NCBI GenBank assembly: GCA_016708785.1 | Contig: JADJFC010000014.1 | Coordinates: 248,001 to 312,000 of the forward strand | DNA length: 64,000 nucleotides | Origin: Bacteroidota bacterium | GTDB taxonomy: Bacteria > Bacteroidota > Bacteroidia > AKYH767-A > 2013-40CM-41-45 | Direction: 5' to 3' | Shown here: positions 31,281-41,362 of the stretch, piece after piece | Layout: the number at the start of each line of letters is the position of its first letter | Numbering within the stretch: position 1 is the stretch's first letter | Program-made: the position numbers and the translations under genes | The notes under the pieces: generated by a model | The model's input: only the letters and a program-made list of their open reading frames with translations | What the model was told of the DNA's origin: nothing | Databases searched by the model: none

Positions 31281-33838
31281 ATGATTAGAAAATGTTACCT
31301 AGTATCGGTAATGTTGATGGTGTCAACATTATCGAGAGGGCAACATGCAAATGTACAAAACTCCGTGGTGGGGGTTGGTACAGGAACTCTGATCAGAAAC
31401 GGAAGTGGGACCGTAAATACATTGGATACAGTGGGAGACCCTTCTATTTTTGGTATGAATGCCTGGAATGTATATGCATGGAACTCTACCGGCTTAGACA
31501 GCTGGAATGTTAATTATGCAGGCTATTACGTTGACACAGCTTTGTCGATGAATACGTTGGCATATTGGAATGATGGTCAAAGTCCATCCTATGCTCCCGA
31601 TTACATGGGACAACCGGTTACCGATGAGAATCACTCTTTCGCAGCAAAACGGCGAGGCTTTCCGCTCGGCTATTACATGATCAACATTCCCGGACACGAT
31701 GATTGGAGCTATCTGCTCATCGATGGCGTTGAAGTCTGGAATCACGAAGATTGCTGCGATTATCATGGAGACGTGTGGCAAGGATTCTTGACTGACACAA
31801 CAACAATTGAATTTCGGGTGATGGAATTTGGTGGTGGTTCGTATGGTTTCATTGAACTCATTCCACAACATGTACAAGCAATTGCTACAACTACTTTTAT
31901 TCCTTGTCACAACGGTACTTCCACAGTAGAAATTTCTGCCAGTGGTGGTTTTCCTCCTTATTCAGGAACGGGAACATTTACTTTGAATGCAGGATCATAT
32001 GAATATTTTGTAGTCGACAGCTTAGGTGATTCTTCATTGGTTGAAGTAAACATTCACGAGCCTGCAATACCCGATTCTGCAATAGTTACAAATATACCAA
32101 CTACTTTTTGCGAAGGCGATACCATCACATTAACTGCTCCCGGAAATGGGTCAGCATTAGTGCTAAGTGGAGGTGGTCCGCGCGTGTTCATTCCTATCAA
32201 TTCACCGGAAACAGATTACACGTTTGAAATCGATTTCAAAACAACAGAACCTGACGCAGGTATCTCAAGTGTGAGAGACGCTGATCTTGGTGGATCATTT
32301 GATCGCGATCTTTATCTGAGCGGAGGAAATATATTTCATCGTCTGTATTCAGAAGAAGTTATCAATTCTTATAGTCAAAATTATGCTGATGATAACTGGC
32401 ACCACGTTGCTGTAGTTGTAGAAGCCGGTGTCGGACAAAGAATTTATGTAGATGGCATAATGGTAGCGAGTGGATCAAAAGATTATTCTGATTTTAGTTG
32501 GGACAACACCCTGAACATAGGATTTGCGAATGATTGGTTTGCGGGAAGCATTGACAATGTCCGCTTATGGAATGTTGTGCGTACTCAAACAGAGATCGAA
32601 CAAGATCAGACGTTACATGTAATCGGATCGCTACAAGGACTAGTCGGGAATTGGGATTTTGATGAACTCAACGGATCAACAATATATAATTCTGTAGATA
32701 ACACTGAAGGTTTTCTGGTTGATGGTGCAACAGTCTTGGAAAACAATACGAATACCTATTTATGGAGCACAGGCGATACAACAAGAAGTATTTCTGCCTA
32801 TTCATCAGCAAGTATTAGTGTTGCTGTAACAACGATAAATGGTTGTGCTGTTAATACAGCGACAACAGAACTTACGATGAATCCTATTCCTGCTATTCCT
32901 GCCATTTCAACAACAACTTTTACATTCTGTGAAGGTGGAAGTTCAATTTTGAACAGTAGTTCATCGGAAGGCAATCAATGGAATAAAAATGGGGTTGCTC
33001 TTATTGATGATACATCGTCAATTTTCAACGCCACAGAAACAGGAAATTACTCCGTTACTGTTACCAATGCTTTTGGTTGTAGTAAAACATCTCTTCCTTT
33101 GATGATTACACAATACGCGAACCCTATTGTCAGCACTGGTCCTGACATGTACTTCGGCGAATGTGCGATGAGTTATATTTTGGCAGGAGGCACACCATCC
33201 GGTGGTATTTACTCAGGAACGGGAGTGCTGAACGGAATTTTTGATCCATCGGTTGGGGCCGGTGTTTTCAATATACAATATCTCTTCGAAGACACTAATG
33301 GTTGCAGTAGCTCATCTACTTCACAAATGGTTGTTTCCGGAATTCCTTCTGTCACACTGAATACATTTGCAAATATTTGTTCCGGTGCTGCTTCATTTAC
33401 ACTCCAGGTGGATCACCGATAGGCGGAATATATTCGGGTCCGGGAATTACGAATGGTGTATTTGATCCGTCCATTGGCGCCGGTACATATTTAATCAAAT
33501 ATTACTATGCCGATTCATTTGGTTGTGGCACAAGTGCGGCACAAAACATAACTGTTGATATATGTACAGGAATCGGTTCATTGAAACCTGACGAGTTAAT
33601 TTCAATTTATCCGAATCCGGTTCATAATAAAGTAAACATTGGAATTGCTTTAGAACAAGAAGTTCATTCAATTGAATTTTACAATGCAACCGGGTCTTTA
33701 TTGTTCTCGCAGATTTTATTTAACCAGAAGTCGGTGAACAATATTGAAATTGATTTAAGTCCATTTCCTCCTGGAGCATATTTTGTAGGTTTAAAAACTA
33801 ACAATGGTATCGTATACAAAAAATTAATGTTAGAGTAA
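31281..33838 (+). CDS. Secreted LamG-domain T9SS protein, frameshifted
   Basis: A signal peptide ends near STLSRGQ. A SprB-like segment (FIPCHNGTSTVEISASGG) is followed by a LamG/concanavalin-like domain (residues about 290-470, NYADDNWHHVAVVVEAG ... IDNVRLWNVVRT). Ig- or PKD-like stretches follow (TFCEGGSSILN), then a type A T9SS sorting domain (ISIYPNPVHNKVNIGI ... YKKLMLE). The frame breaks at about 33401-33406: segments 31281-33422 and 33377-33838 join if one base is added. The GGSPIGGIYSG[PT]G..NG.FDPS motif before the break is repeated after it, supporting one gene. It is probably a surface-attached binding protein. Confidence 0.85.
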
Positions 33839-33862
33839 ATAATTTATCGTGAAAGCACCAAG

Positions 33863-33903
33863 AACGCTTGTGATCTGAAAGGATTGCAGGCGTTTTTTGT
33901 TTT
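33863..33903 (+). terminator. Intrinsic terminator after the LamG protein
   Basis: AACGCTTGTGATC and GGATTGCAGGCGTT pair over 13 bases, several as G-T, around a short loop, followed by TTTTTTGTTTT. It lies 25 bases past the stop codon. Confidence 0.8.
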
Positions 33904-33967
33904 AACAATCCTTGCACTTTGCCGGACCGGAAATATAATCCCAAACTTCCGTACATTGCTGTGCTTA

Positions 33968-34034
33968 GTTGTGCCGGATTCAGTTGTGCCGGATTTATAA
34001 TCCGGCACTAACGAGCTGCGGATTTATAATCCGC
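33968..34034. repeat. Two-hairpin REP-like repeat, copy A
   Basis: Two tandem 15-base units (AGTTGTGCCGGATTC, AGTTGTGCCGGATTT) lead into a 23-base palindrome at 33986-34008, then a spacer, then a 17-base palindrome (GCGGATTTATAATCCGC, 34018-34034). The copy ends 32 bases before the first Ntn hydrolase gene. Copies B-D have the same order and orientation. Confidence 0.85.
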
Positions 34035-34066
34035 ATTTCCAACATAAAATAATCCCATTATCAAAA

Positions 34067-35269
34067 ATGAAATCCATTCTATATCTATTAATTCTAATCC
34101 TGTCTATAACAACCCAAACAAAAAGCTGTACAATTATATCAGTAAAGAACGCATCAACAAGTTTAATTGGTAGCAACTATGATCTCTCCAAAGCTCACAT
34201 TAAAGAATTCGGCGATATGTATTCCTGGACTTCACCGGCTAAGAATAATAAATATGGCGCAATCTATTTAAGTTTCAAACCAAGTTTGTATTCTGCCACG
34301 AGTGGATTAAATGAAAAAGGATTGTATTATGATTGGGCATCCTTAAACGAGAGTTCGACCAAGCCGTATGATAAGAACAAGCCAACATATTTTGGTTTTT
34401 TGCCCTACAAAATTATGGAAGAGTGTTCAACCACAGAGGAGGCAATTGAAATTGTAAAAAAGTATAATTGGGGAATTGAAAGTCAAGGTGGTCATATGAT
34501 GATTGCAGATTGCAACGGAAACTCTGCGGTTTTTGAGTGGTTAAAAGGCGAGTTAGTGATTTTAAAAGGCGATAAAAATCAAATTATTACGAATACTGCA
34601 TTAGCTTATTGCGAAAAAAATTATAATAAATGTTGGCGACTTAGTAAAGCACACAAAATGCTAGACGGTATTTCTGTCTCTGAAGAATCTTTACAAAAAA
34701 CACTCAAGTCTGTTGCGCAAAAGGATGATATTGAAACATTGGTCTCAAGAATAATTGACTTAAAGAAACGGGAGATAACCATGTATTACCAAAGAAATTT
34801 TGATGTCCCTGTTGTAATAAGACTAGACGATGAATTAAAAAAGGGTCTTCATTATGAGTGCATTCCTTCGCTATTCAACGAGAACAATACAAATTGCTCG
34901 TCAGAGCATAAAATGGAATTTTATTATGATGAAGACTGGAAAGAAATTCCCACAAGCAAGAAAGCAATATATGTTCGCAAAATTACTTCTGATCCAAATA
35001 GTACAGAACTAATCGTCAAGGACTATTTTTTTAAAAGTAAAAAAATTCAATACGAAGCAAAGTATGAAAATTATGACGCTATAATTTTAAATCGACAAAA
35101 TGGAATTGTTGTTTGGTATTATGAGAACGGAAAAAAATCCAGAGAAAGCGAATTTTTAAACAACAAGCCTAATGGCAAATCAACCTTTTGGAATGAAGCA
35201 GGTGAAATTAAAAACGAGTCTGTTTATGACAACTGTGTCCTCATAAGCGAAGTCGATCATAGTAAGTAA
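34067..35269 (+). CDS. Secreted Ntn hydrolase (penicillin V acylase/C45-like) with MORN-like tail
   Basis: This 400-residue protein has a signal peptide of about 20 residues, and cleavage before Cys21 (TKS|CTIISV) would expose that Cys as the N-terminal nucleophile. S/T-x-L-x-GSNYD follows, as in choloylglycine-hydrolase-like linear amide hydrolases. NEKGLYYDWASL and the GGHMMIADCNGNSAVFEW stretch also fit the fold. The C-terminal 110 residues differ: YDEDWKEIP..KKAIYVR, then WYYENGKKSRESEF and GKSTFWNEAGEIKNES, which resemble YwqK/MORN-variant repeats. The substrate is unknown. Copies A and B of a palindromic repeat flank the gene closely on both sides. Confidence 0.8.
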   Translation: MKSILYLLILILSITTQTKSCTIISVKNASTSLIGSNYDLSKAHIKEFGDMYSWTSPAKNNKYGAIYLSFKPSLYSATSGLNEKGLYYDWASLNESSTKPYDKNKPTYFGFLPYKIMEECSTTEEAIEIVKKYNWGIESQGGHMMIADCNGNSAVFEWLKGELVILKGDKNQIITNTALAYCEKNYNKCWRLSKAHKMLDGISVSEESLQKTLKSVAQKDDIETLVSRIIDLKKREITMYYQRNFDVPVVIRLDDELKKGLHYECIPSLFNENNTNCSSEHKMEFYYDEDWKEIPTSKKAIYVRKITSDPNSTELIVKDYFFKSKKIQYEAKYENYDAIILNRQNGIVVWYYENGKKSRESEFLNNKPNGKSTFWNEAGEIKNESVYDNCVLISEVDHSK

Positions 35270-35289
35270 ATCGATCCTTAATACATAGT

Positions 35290-35371
35290 AGTACCGGATT
35301 TCCAGTTGTGCCGGACTCAGCTGTGCCGGATTTATAATCCGGCACCCCCGTGCTGCGGATTTTTAATCCGC
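35290..35371. repeat. Two-hairpin REP-like repeat, copy B
   Basis: Three diverged 15-base units (..GTACCGGATTT, ..GTGCCGGACTC, ..GTGCCGGATTT) precede the 23-base palindrome (35323-35345). A CCCGTGCT-type spacer and the second palindrome GCGGATTTTTAATCCGC (35355-35371) follow. It starts about 20 bases past the Ntn hydrolase stop. Confidence 0.85.
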
Positions 35372-35384
35372 CCCCAAAAATAAA

Positions 35385-35416
35385 TTTGCGAAACCGAATG
35401 ATTGCGCTTATATTTG
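35385..35416 (+). promoter_or_regulatory. Promoter of the reductase/ArsR/SRPBCC operon
   Basis: TTTG at 35385-35388, 20 bases, then TATATTTG at 35409-35416 match both Bacteroidota promoter elements with ideal spacing. The next ATG is at 35450, which fixes the start of the first gene. Confidence 0.75.
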
Positions 35417-35449
35417 CAACCATTAAGTTGCCTAATTATAAAATTCACT

Positions 35450-36010
35450 ATGAGAAAGCTCAAATTACAAGTACAGATCACAATAGACGGATTCATTTCC
35501 GGCCCAAATGGAGAAATGGATTGGCTGACTTTCAATTGGTCGCCCGATCTAAATGAGTATGTCACTCAGCTTACAGATCCCGTCGATACGATTTTATTGG
35601 GAAGAAATCTGGCCGAAGGCTTTATTCCACATTGGACGAATGCATTAACTAATGCAGAACCTGAGCCCGGTGCCGACAAAATGGTAAACACACCAAAAGT
35701 TGTTTTTACAAAGACCTTAGAAAAATCTGTTTGGGAAAATACAGTTCTTGCAAAAGGAGATCTGGTGAAAGAAATCAATGCGTTGAAACAAAAGCCCGGT
35801 GGCGACATGATTGTTTATGGTGGCGGAAAATTTGTTTCCTCACTTATTAAAGAAAAACTGATTGATGAATTACATCTGTTTATCAATCCGGCAGTGATTG
35901 GAAATGGAATGACAATTTTTGCAAGCGTCACCGAAAAGCAGAATTATCAACTACTTAATGTAAAAAGCTTTGATTGCGGCATAGTCGTCCTAACATACAA
36001 GACAATTTAA
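35450..36010 (+). CDS. Dihydrofolate reductase-family protein (RibD C-terminal type)
   Basis: The 186-residue protein has the family opening LQVQITIDGFISGPNGEMDWL, the nucleotide-site strand DTILLGRNL, and IVYGGGKFVSSLIKEKLIDELHLFINPAVIGNG, which is diagnostic of the RibD_C/YyaP group. Members bind NADPH, but few have a known substrate. An upstream in-frame ATG at 35402 is rejected because it would precede the promoter -7 element. The ArsR gene begins 1 base after its stop, so the three genes form an operon. Confidence 0.85.
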   Translation: MRKLKLQVQITIDGFISGPNGEMDWLTFNWSPDLNEYVTQLTDPVDTILLGRNLAEGFIPHWTNALTNAEPEPGADKMVNTPKVVFTKTLEKSVWENTVLAKGDLVKEINALKQKPGGDMIVYGGGKFVSSLIKEKLIDELHLFINPAVIGNGMTIFASVTEKQNYQLLNVKSFDCGIVVLTYKTI

Positions 36011-36011
36011 C

Positions 36012-36332
36012 ATGAGAAGAGACGTCTTTCAGGCAATTGCCGACCCAACAAGAAGAGCAATTATTCTGCTCATTGCATTTCAATCAATGACACCAAATGC
36101 AATTGCAGAACATTTCGACACCTCGCGTCAAGCGGTTTCCAAACATTTGCGAATTCTCACGGAATGTAATCTTGTCAAACAAGAACAATCGGGACGGGAA
36201 ATTTACTATCAGCTTAATGGAACAAAAATGAAAGAAGTTGACAAATGGCTTGAACAGTTCCGAAAGATCTGGGAAGGTCGATTCAATGAACTAGACAACA
36301 TACTATCAAACTTAAAAAACAAAAAAAAATGA
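36012..36332 (+). CDS. ArsR-family transcriptional regulator
   Basis: The 106-residue winged-helix protein has the standard ArsR opening RRDVFQAIADPTRRAIILLI. Its recognition helix is FDTSRQAVSKHLRILTECNLVKQEQSGREIYY. There is no CxC metal site, so it is not an obvious metal sensor. It overlaps the SRPBCC gene by 4 bases. ArsR-SRPBCC pairs like this are common in Bacteroidota, and the regulator probably controls its own operon. Confidence 0.92.
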   Translation: MRRDVFQAIADPTRRAIILLIAFQSMTPNAIAEHFDTSRQAVSKHLRILTECNLVKQEQSGREIYYQLNGTKMKEVDKWLEQFRKIWEGRFNELDNILSNLKNKKK

Positions 36333-36847
36333 ACAGCAACCTTCAATTCGACTTTACAATTAACAAAGAACGGAAAACGATTTCGGTAAAAAGAGAATTT
36401 GCTGCCGACTTAAATTTGGTCTGGTCTGCCTGGACCACTCCGGAAATTCTCGATCAGTGGTGGGCGCCAAAACCATATCAAACTAAAACAAAATCCATGG
36501 ATTTCAGAGTTGGTGGCTTTTGGCTCTATGCAATGGTTGGCCCTACTAATGATATTCATTGGTGCAAGGCTGATTATAAAAAAATAGATCCATTATTAAG
36601 CTTTTCCGGATTGGATGCTTTTTGTGATGAGAATGGAAATGTAAATGAGGCCTTCCCGAATTCACTTTGGACCAATACATTTACAGAAAAGAACAATGTG
36701 ACTACTGTTAACATACTTATTGAGTATAAAGAACTAGCCGATCTGGAAAAAATTATCGAATTAGGATTTAAAGAAGGTTTCACAATGGCAATGGGCAATC
36801 TTGATCAATATTTTGAAGAAAAATTCAAGCTTCGAAACGAAATATAA
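36329..36847 (+). CDS. SRPBCC (AHSA1-like) domain protein
   Basis: The 172-residue protein has the START/Bet v1-like pattern VKREFAADLNLVWSAWTTPE..DQWWAPKPY, then VGGFWLYAMVG, and ends with a long helix (KEGFTMAMGNLDQYFE). The fold forms a ligand cavity and the ligand is unknown. Its start overlaps the end of the ArsR gene, so translation is probably coupled. It is the last gene of the three-gene operon. Confidence 0.9.
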   Translation: MNSNLQFDFTINKERKTISVKREFAADLNLVWSAWTTPEILDQWWAPKPYQTKTKSMDFRVGGFWLYAMVGPTNDIHWCKADYKKIDPLLSFSGLDAFCDENGNVNEAFPNSLWTNTFTEKNNVTTVNILIEYKELADLEKIIELGFKEGFTMAMGNLDQYFEEKFKLRNEI

Positions 36848-36983
36848 TTGACAAATAGATTGTTGAAAATATGTCATCGGCAATTAAATCACCTTGTCAA
36901 TTACATCTATATTGTTTGAATAATCATTGGGTATATACAAAATTGTACTGCGTTCTGAATAACCCACTTAAACAAAAAACAAT

Positions 36984-37643
36984 ATGAAAAAACTATCACT
37001 CCTATTTACACTTGTTACTCTTACAAGTTTGCTATTATCATCTTGCAGTCGACTGGAAAACCTTTCCGTCACGAAAAGACAACATAGAAGTGGTTATTAT
37101 GTGGACTTTGGCTCCGGAAAAGATGTTGCAAAACGCAATGATTCTAAAACTGCACCCAAAACAAGAGTTGAAAAAACAAAAATAGCAGATGCTTCAGTGG
37201 AAGTAAAATCAACTTCAAATACTGTTTCCGTTTCTTCGAATATCGCTGAAAACACAAATACAATTTCTTCGGCAAAAGAACTTTCTACCCAGTCATCTAC
37301 CGCTTTGGTAGAGCGCGCTGAAAAGAAAAAACAAGTCGCTAAAGAAAAATCTGACAATCTTTTTGCAAGCACTACTGACAATTCTGATCACAAAGAAATT
37401 GTGATCTCTCAAGAAGTTAAAAAGCGGTCCCGATCATTTTCAAAAGTACTTGACCTGTTGAAAGCGCCATCCAATAATGAAGAAGTGCCATTCTGGGCAT
37501 TGATTGTATTTGCTATCCTTCTTCCACCTCTTGCCGTTGGATTAAAATTCGGAATTGGAACTGAGTTCTGGATTAGCGTCCTTCTAACCTTACTCTTCTG
37601 GATTCCGGGAGTTATTTATGCTCTGATTCTTATTTTGGATTGA
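36984..37643 (+). CDS. Lipoprotein with C-terminal Pmp3/YqaE-like membrane domain
   Basis: The 219-residue protein starts with a lipoprotein signal whose lipobox is LLSSC (Cys21). A low-complexity Ser/Lys/Thr-rich linker of about 130 residues follows. The last 55 residues (FWALIVFAILLPPLAVGLKFG, EFWISVLLTLLFWIPGVIYAL) match the two-helix Pmp3/YqaE (UPF0057) family. That family is normally a free-standing protein of about 50 residues in the inner membrane. The combination of lipid anchor, linker and inner-membrane hairpin is unusual and could tether the two ends across part of the envelope. Confidence 0.85.
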   Translation: MKKLSLLFTLVTLTSLLLSSCSRLENLSVTKRQHRSGYYVDFGSGKDVAKRNDSKTAPKTRVEKTKIADASVEVKSTSNTVSVSSNIAENTNTISSAKELSTQSSTALVERAEKKKQVAKEKSDNLFASTTDNSDHKEIVISQEVKKRSRSFSKVLDLLKAPSNNEEVPFWALIVFAILLPPLAVGLKFGIGTEFWISVLLTLLFWIPGVIYALILILD

Positions 37644-37692
37644 AAAAGCAAATTCGATTAATGGTGCCGGACATTCGAATGGCAAAAAAAAA

Positions 37693-37727
37693 TAAAGCGA
37701 GGGATTTTAAATCTCTCGCTTTTTTTA
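37693..37727 (+). terminator. Intrinsic terminator after the Pmp3-like lipoprotein
   Basis: AAAGCGAGGGATTT and AAATCTCTCGCTTT form a long stem with a tiny loop and one mismatch, followed by a run of T. It starts about 50 bases past the stop. Confidence 0.85.
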
Positions 37728-37782
37728 TTTCTTTACTAATGCTTTAATCACTCGATCTCCAACTTTCAAAAATTAAATAAAA

Positions 37783-38256
37783 ATGAGCTTTGCAAAACAA
37801 CTTGCCAAACACTTGAACGAAATTTATTTTGGTGGGAACTGGACAGAGTCAAATATGACTGATCAACTAAGTGGCACAACATGGAAACAAGCGACTACAA
37901 AAGTGCATGACCTGAACACGATTGCTACACTTACATTTCATGTGTCCTATTATGTGACGGCGCTATTAAATGTGCTCCATGGAAAGCCATTGGATGCGAA
38001 AGATTCGAACAGTTTTGATCATCCGCCTATTCAGTCACAAAAAGATTGGGATCAGTTGCTTGATAAAATCAGCGCAGAAGCAAAAGAAGCAGTCGCTTTG
38101 ATTGAAAAAATGGATGATAGCAAATTAGACGAAACATTTGTGGACACGAAATACGGTAATTATTTTAGAAACATTCTTGGAATCATTGAACACATGCATT
38201 ATCATCTTGGTCAAATCGTAATCATAAAGAAACTCCTCTTTACACAGGAAAAATAA
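37783..38256 (+). CDS. DinB-like four-helix protein (DUF1572 type)
   Basis: The 157-residue protein is all helical with an early DQLSGTTWKQA segment and conserved His residues at the positions used for metal in DinB-like proteins: FHVSYYVTALL (about residue 53) and HMHYHLGQIVI near the C-terminus. The DinB/YfiT fold includes thiol-dependent metalloenzymes, but no reaction is known for this subgroup. The gene stands alone between a terminator and the low-complexity tract. Confidence 0.8.
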   Translation: MSFAKQLAKHLNEIYFGGNWTESNMTDQLSGTTWKQATTKVHDLNTIATLTFHVSYYVTALLNVLHGKPLDAKDSNSFDHPPIQSQKDWDQLLDKISAEAKEAVALIEKMDDSKLDETFVDTKYGNYFRNILGIIEHMHYHLGQIVIIKKLLFTQEK

Positions 38257-38273
38257 TATATCAACTTCAATTT

Positions 38274-38890
<617 letters not shown>

Positions 38891-38909
38891 GAAGTAATAA
38901 ATATTTAAA

Positions 38910-39203
38910 GTGAAAGAAAAATTATTAAACTTGTTTTTAGTTTTGACTTCTTTTATCGGCTATTTAGAGTGGGGAAAAGAAAATCATTTATTTCTTCTTC
39001 AGGCTGAAGTTGAAATTATCTCAAAATTTATTAGTAACCCATCGTCTGTAATTCACCCCTTTATACTACTTCCTTTCTTGGGTCAGCTTCTTTTAATTGT
39101 TACTTTATTTCAAGCTAAACCAAATAAGACGTTGACGTATTTTGGAATTAGCGGACTTGGACTCCTGCTCGGTTTTATGTTTATCGTTGGAATGCTTAGC
39201 TAG
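38910..39203 (+). CDS. Small membrane protein of unknown function
   Basis: The 97-residue product begins at a GTG and has three hydrophobic segments: LLNLFLVLTSFIGYLEWG, HPFILLPFLGQLLLIVTLF, and FGISGLGLLLGFMFIVGML. I recognise no family. It begins just after the suspect homopolymer tract, so its N-terminus could be affected. Confidence 0.55.
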   Translation: MKEKLLNLFLVLTSFIGYLEWGKENHLFLLQAEVEIISKFISNPSSVIHPFILLPFLGQLLLIVTLFQAKPNKTLTYFGISGLGLLLGFMFIVGMLS

Positions 39204-39309
39204 AACTATAAAATTATTGTTTCAACTATACCTTTTTATTTCTGGCGAATTTTGACAATAAAATACCGCCAAGACCTTTCTCGACAATAGGCGGAATTTG
39301 AAGATCTCG

Positions 39310-40011
39310 CTACTTCACCGGCACATTAAAAATAAAGCCAACTCCAAAAACATTTTCAATACTTAATTCCGGATCTTCTTTCAGATATTTTCTTATCTTA
39401 GTAATGAAGACATCCATGCTTCTTCCGAAAAAATAATCGTTCTCGCCCCAAATTTGTTTTAATAAATCTTCTCTTTTTATGATGACATTCCTGTGATTCG
39501 ATAAATAATTCAGAATATCACATTCGCGTTCTGTGATTCGCTTTGACTGATCATTATAAATGAGCAATTGATTATTAAAGTCAAAAGTATATTTGCCAAT
39601 TGAAGCAATTTCTTGTTTGTTCTCGCTATTGCTTCCCGGTATCCTGCGAATAACGGCCTTTATCTTCCACAGCAACTCCTCTTCGTCAAATGGTTTAGTA
39701 ATGTAGTCGTCGGCACCAAGATCATACCCCTTAAGTTTGTCTTCCTTCAACGATTTTGCAGTAATAAAAATGATTGGCACTTTTTTATCTTTTGATCTGA
39801 TGCCTTTAGCCAATGAAAAACCATCTAATTTGGGTAACATCACATCTAACAAGCAAAGGTCAAACGAATATTTTTGAAATGCCTGCAATCCAAGTTCTCC
39901 GTCTGTGCAAAGTTTAACTTCGAAACCTTCTGATTCGAGATAATCGACTAACAGAACACCAAGATTTGGATCATCTTCAACGAGCAATATTTTCAATTTT
40001 TCTTTAGACAT
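39310..40011 (-). CDS. OmpR-type response regulator
   Basis: The 233-residue protein has a receiver domain (ILLVEDD, phosphoacceptor Asp56 in LCLLDVMLP, ITAK, KPFD) and an OmpR/PhoB winged helix (ITERECDILNYLSNHRNVIIKREDLL, then RSMDVFITKIRKYL). I choose the ATG at 40011, which overlaps the kinase stop by 8 bases. A longer frame to 40086 lies inside the kinase coding sequence and lacks support. It is translationally coupled to the histidine kinase upstream; target genes are not known. Confidence 0.92.
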   Translation of the reverse strand: MSKEKLKILLVEDDPNLGVLLVDYLESEGFEVKLCTDGELGLQAFQKYSFDLCLLDVMLPKLDGFSLAKGIRSKDKKVPIIFITAKSLKEDKLKGYDLGADDYITKPFDEEELLWKIKAVIRRIPGSNSENKQEIASIGKYTFDFNNQLLIYNDQSKRITERECDILNYLSNHRNVIIKREDLLKQIWGENDYFFGRSMDVFITKIRKYLKEDPELSIENVFGVGFIFNVPVK

Positions 40012-41222
40012 TGGGCAACGTAATTGTGAATGTAGATCCATTTCCTTTTTCACTTTGGAGACCGATCGTACCTCCATGCATTTCAATTATTTTTTTAATG
40101 TATGCTAAACCAAGTCCAAATCCCTTTACATCATGAACATCGCCGGTCGGCACCCTGAAAAACTTGTCGAAGACCTTTTTTTGATACTCTTTGTCTATAC
40201 CAACACCTTTATCTGCAATCACAACGATAAGATTGTTACCGCTATTCAAAGTATCAATAGCAATCGCAGGATTTTCCGGTGAATATTTGATGGCATTATC
40301 TATAAGATTGCATACTGCATTTGTCAGATGAGTCTTGTCGCCCATGATCATAAAATTATTCGCTTTCATGTTCAACTTTAACCGGCCCTGTCTATTCTCG
40401 ATTTGTATGCTAATGTATTTCAAAGAATCGGTGATCAATTGATGAAAATCCAGCACTTCTTTTCTGACCGGTATTTCTCCTCTTTCTAAGGCTGTCATGC
40501 TTAAAACTTGTTCGACCTGCAATCTCAACTTTTCATTCTCCTCGAGAATAATTCCCTGAGTAGTGTTTGGTCTTATCATCATGCCGGATCGTTGCATCTT
40601 TTACCATCATCTTGCCGGCCAATGCAATGTTTGTTAGCGGTGTTTTAAATTCATGCGTCATGTTGTTTAGGAAGTCTGTAGTATGCTCCGATATTCTTTT
40701 CTCCTTTATCAACAATTGTATCGTTCGCCAAAACATGATTAGCACGATCAAAATTAAAATCACAGAGGTAATGAACAACGTTCCCATTTCTGCCCGAATG
40801 AATTCCTTTTTCTCCGGAACAAACATATTTAATTCCAGTCCATTTTTACTGGCTTCTTCTGCTATGCGTTTCTTATAAACATTATTCGAAAGAGAATTTT
40901 CCAGTTGAGGTTTACCGGTATCCGGCTTTTTAACTTCAAATGAGTAGTCAATGTGAAAATTATAATACTTCATATAATTCGTAAAAAGCGAATCGGTCCT
41001 GTGCATATCGTCCTTCCCCACACACACTTCCATGCTTCGGCATGCTGCAGTATCTGCACTTAGCGCTTCAGCTGTTTTTGAAAGCACCAGATTAGCCTTC
41101 TCATTAAATATTTCCTCTTTAACTCTTGCTGTCTGATAGATCCAATTCACCTGAATGATGAGAACGATCAAAAGTGCAGTAGAAGATATTGCAATAAAAA
41201 TTACAGTGCGATTTGCTTTCAT
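40004..41222 (-). CDS. Sensor histidine kinase, frameshifted
   Basis: Two membrane segments (residues about 7-29 and 150-172) enclose a periplasmic sensor region of about 120 residues. The H-box is NNMTHEFKTPLTNI and the N-box HLTNAVCNLIDNAIKYS; the G-boxes DKGVGID and GFGLGLAYI follow. The frame is split at the C run 40554-40556: removing one base joins HYSG to IILEENEKLRLQVEQVL and restores about 405 residues. With the OmpR-type regulator downstream it forms a two-component system. The signal is unknown and the break probably technical. Confidence 0.88.
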
Positions 41223-41324
41223 TTAGTTTTTCAAAATTAGACATTTAATACTTAAAAATTGTATATTAACAAGTTAATAACAAGTCAATAACTACTGAAT
41301 AACAAGATTCTTTTTTTTGTAAGT

Positions 41325-41332
41325 TACCTTTG
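41325..41332 (+). promoter_or_regulatory. -7 element for the TonB-domain gene
   Basis: TACCTTTG is an exact TAnnTTTG, 30 bases before the ATG at 41363. A -33 match is not clear. Confidence 0.5.
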
Positions 41333-41362
41333 TTATCATTACACAAATAAAAATCACTCATC

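Noticed and set aside
40012..40086. N-terminal extension of the response regulator
   Set aside because: It lies within the kinase coding sequence and adds no conserved residues; the ATG at 40011 gives the standard receiver start.
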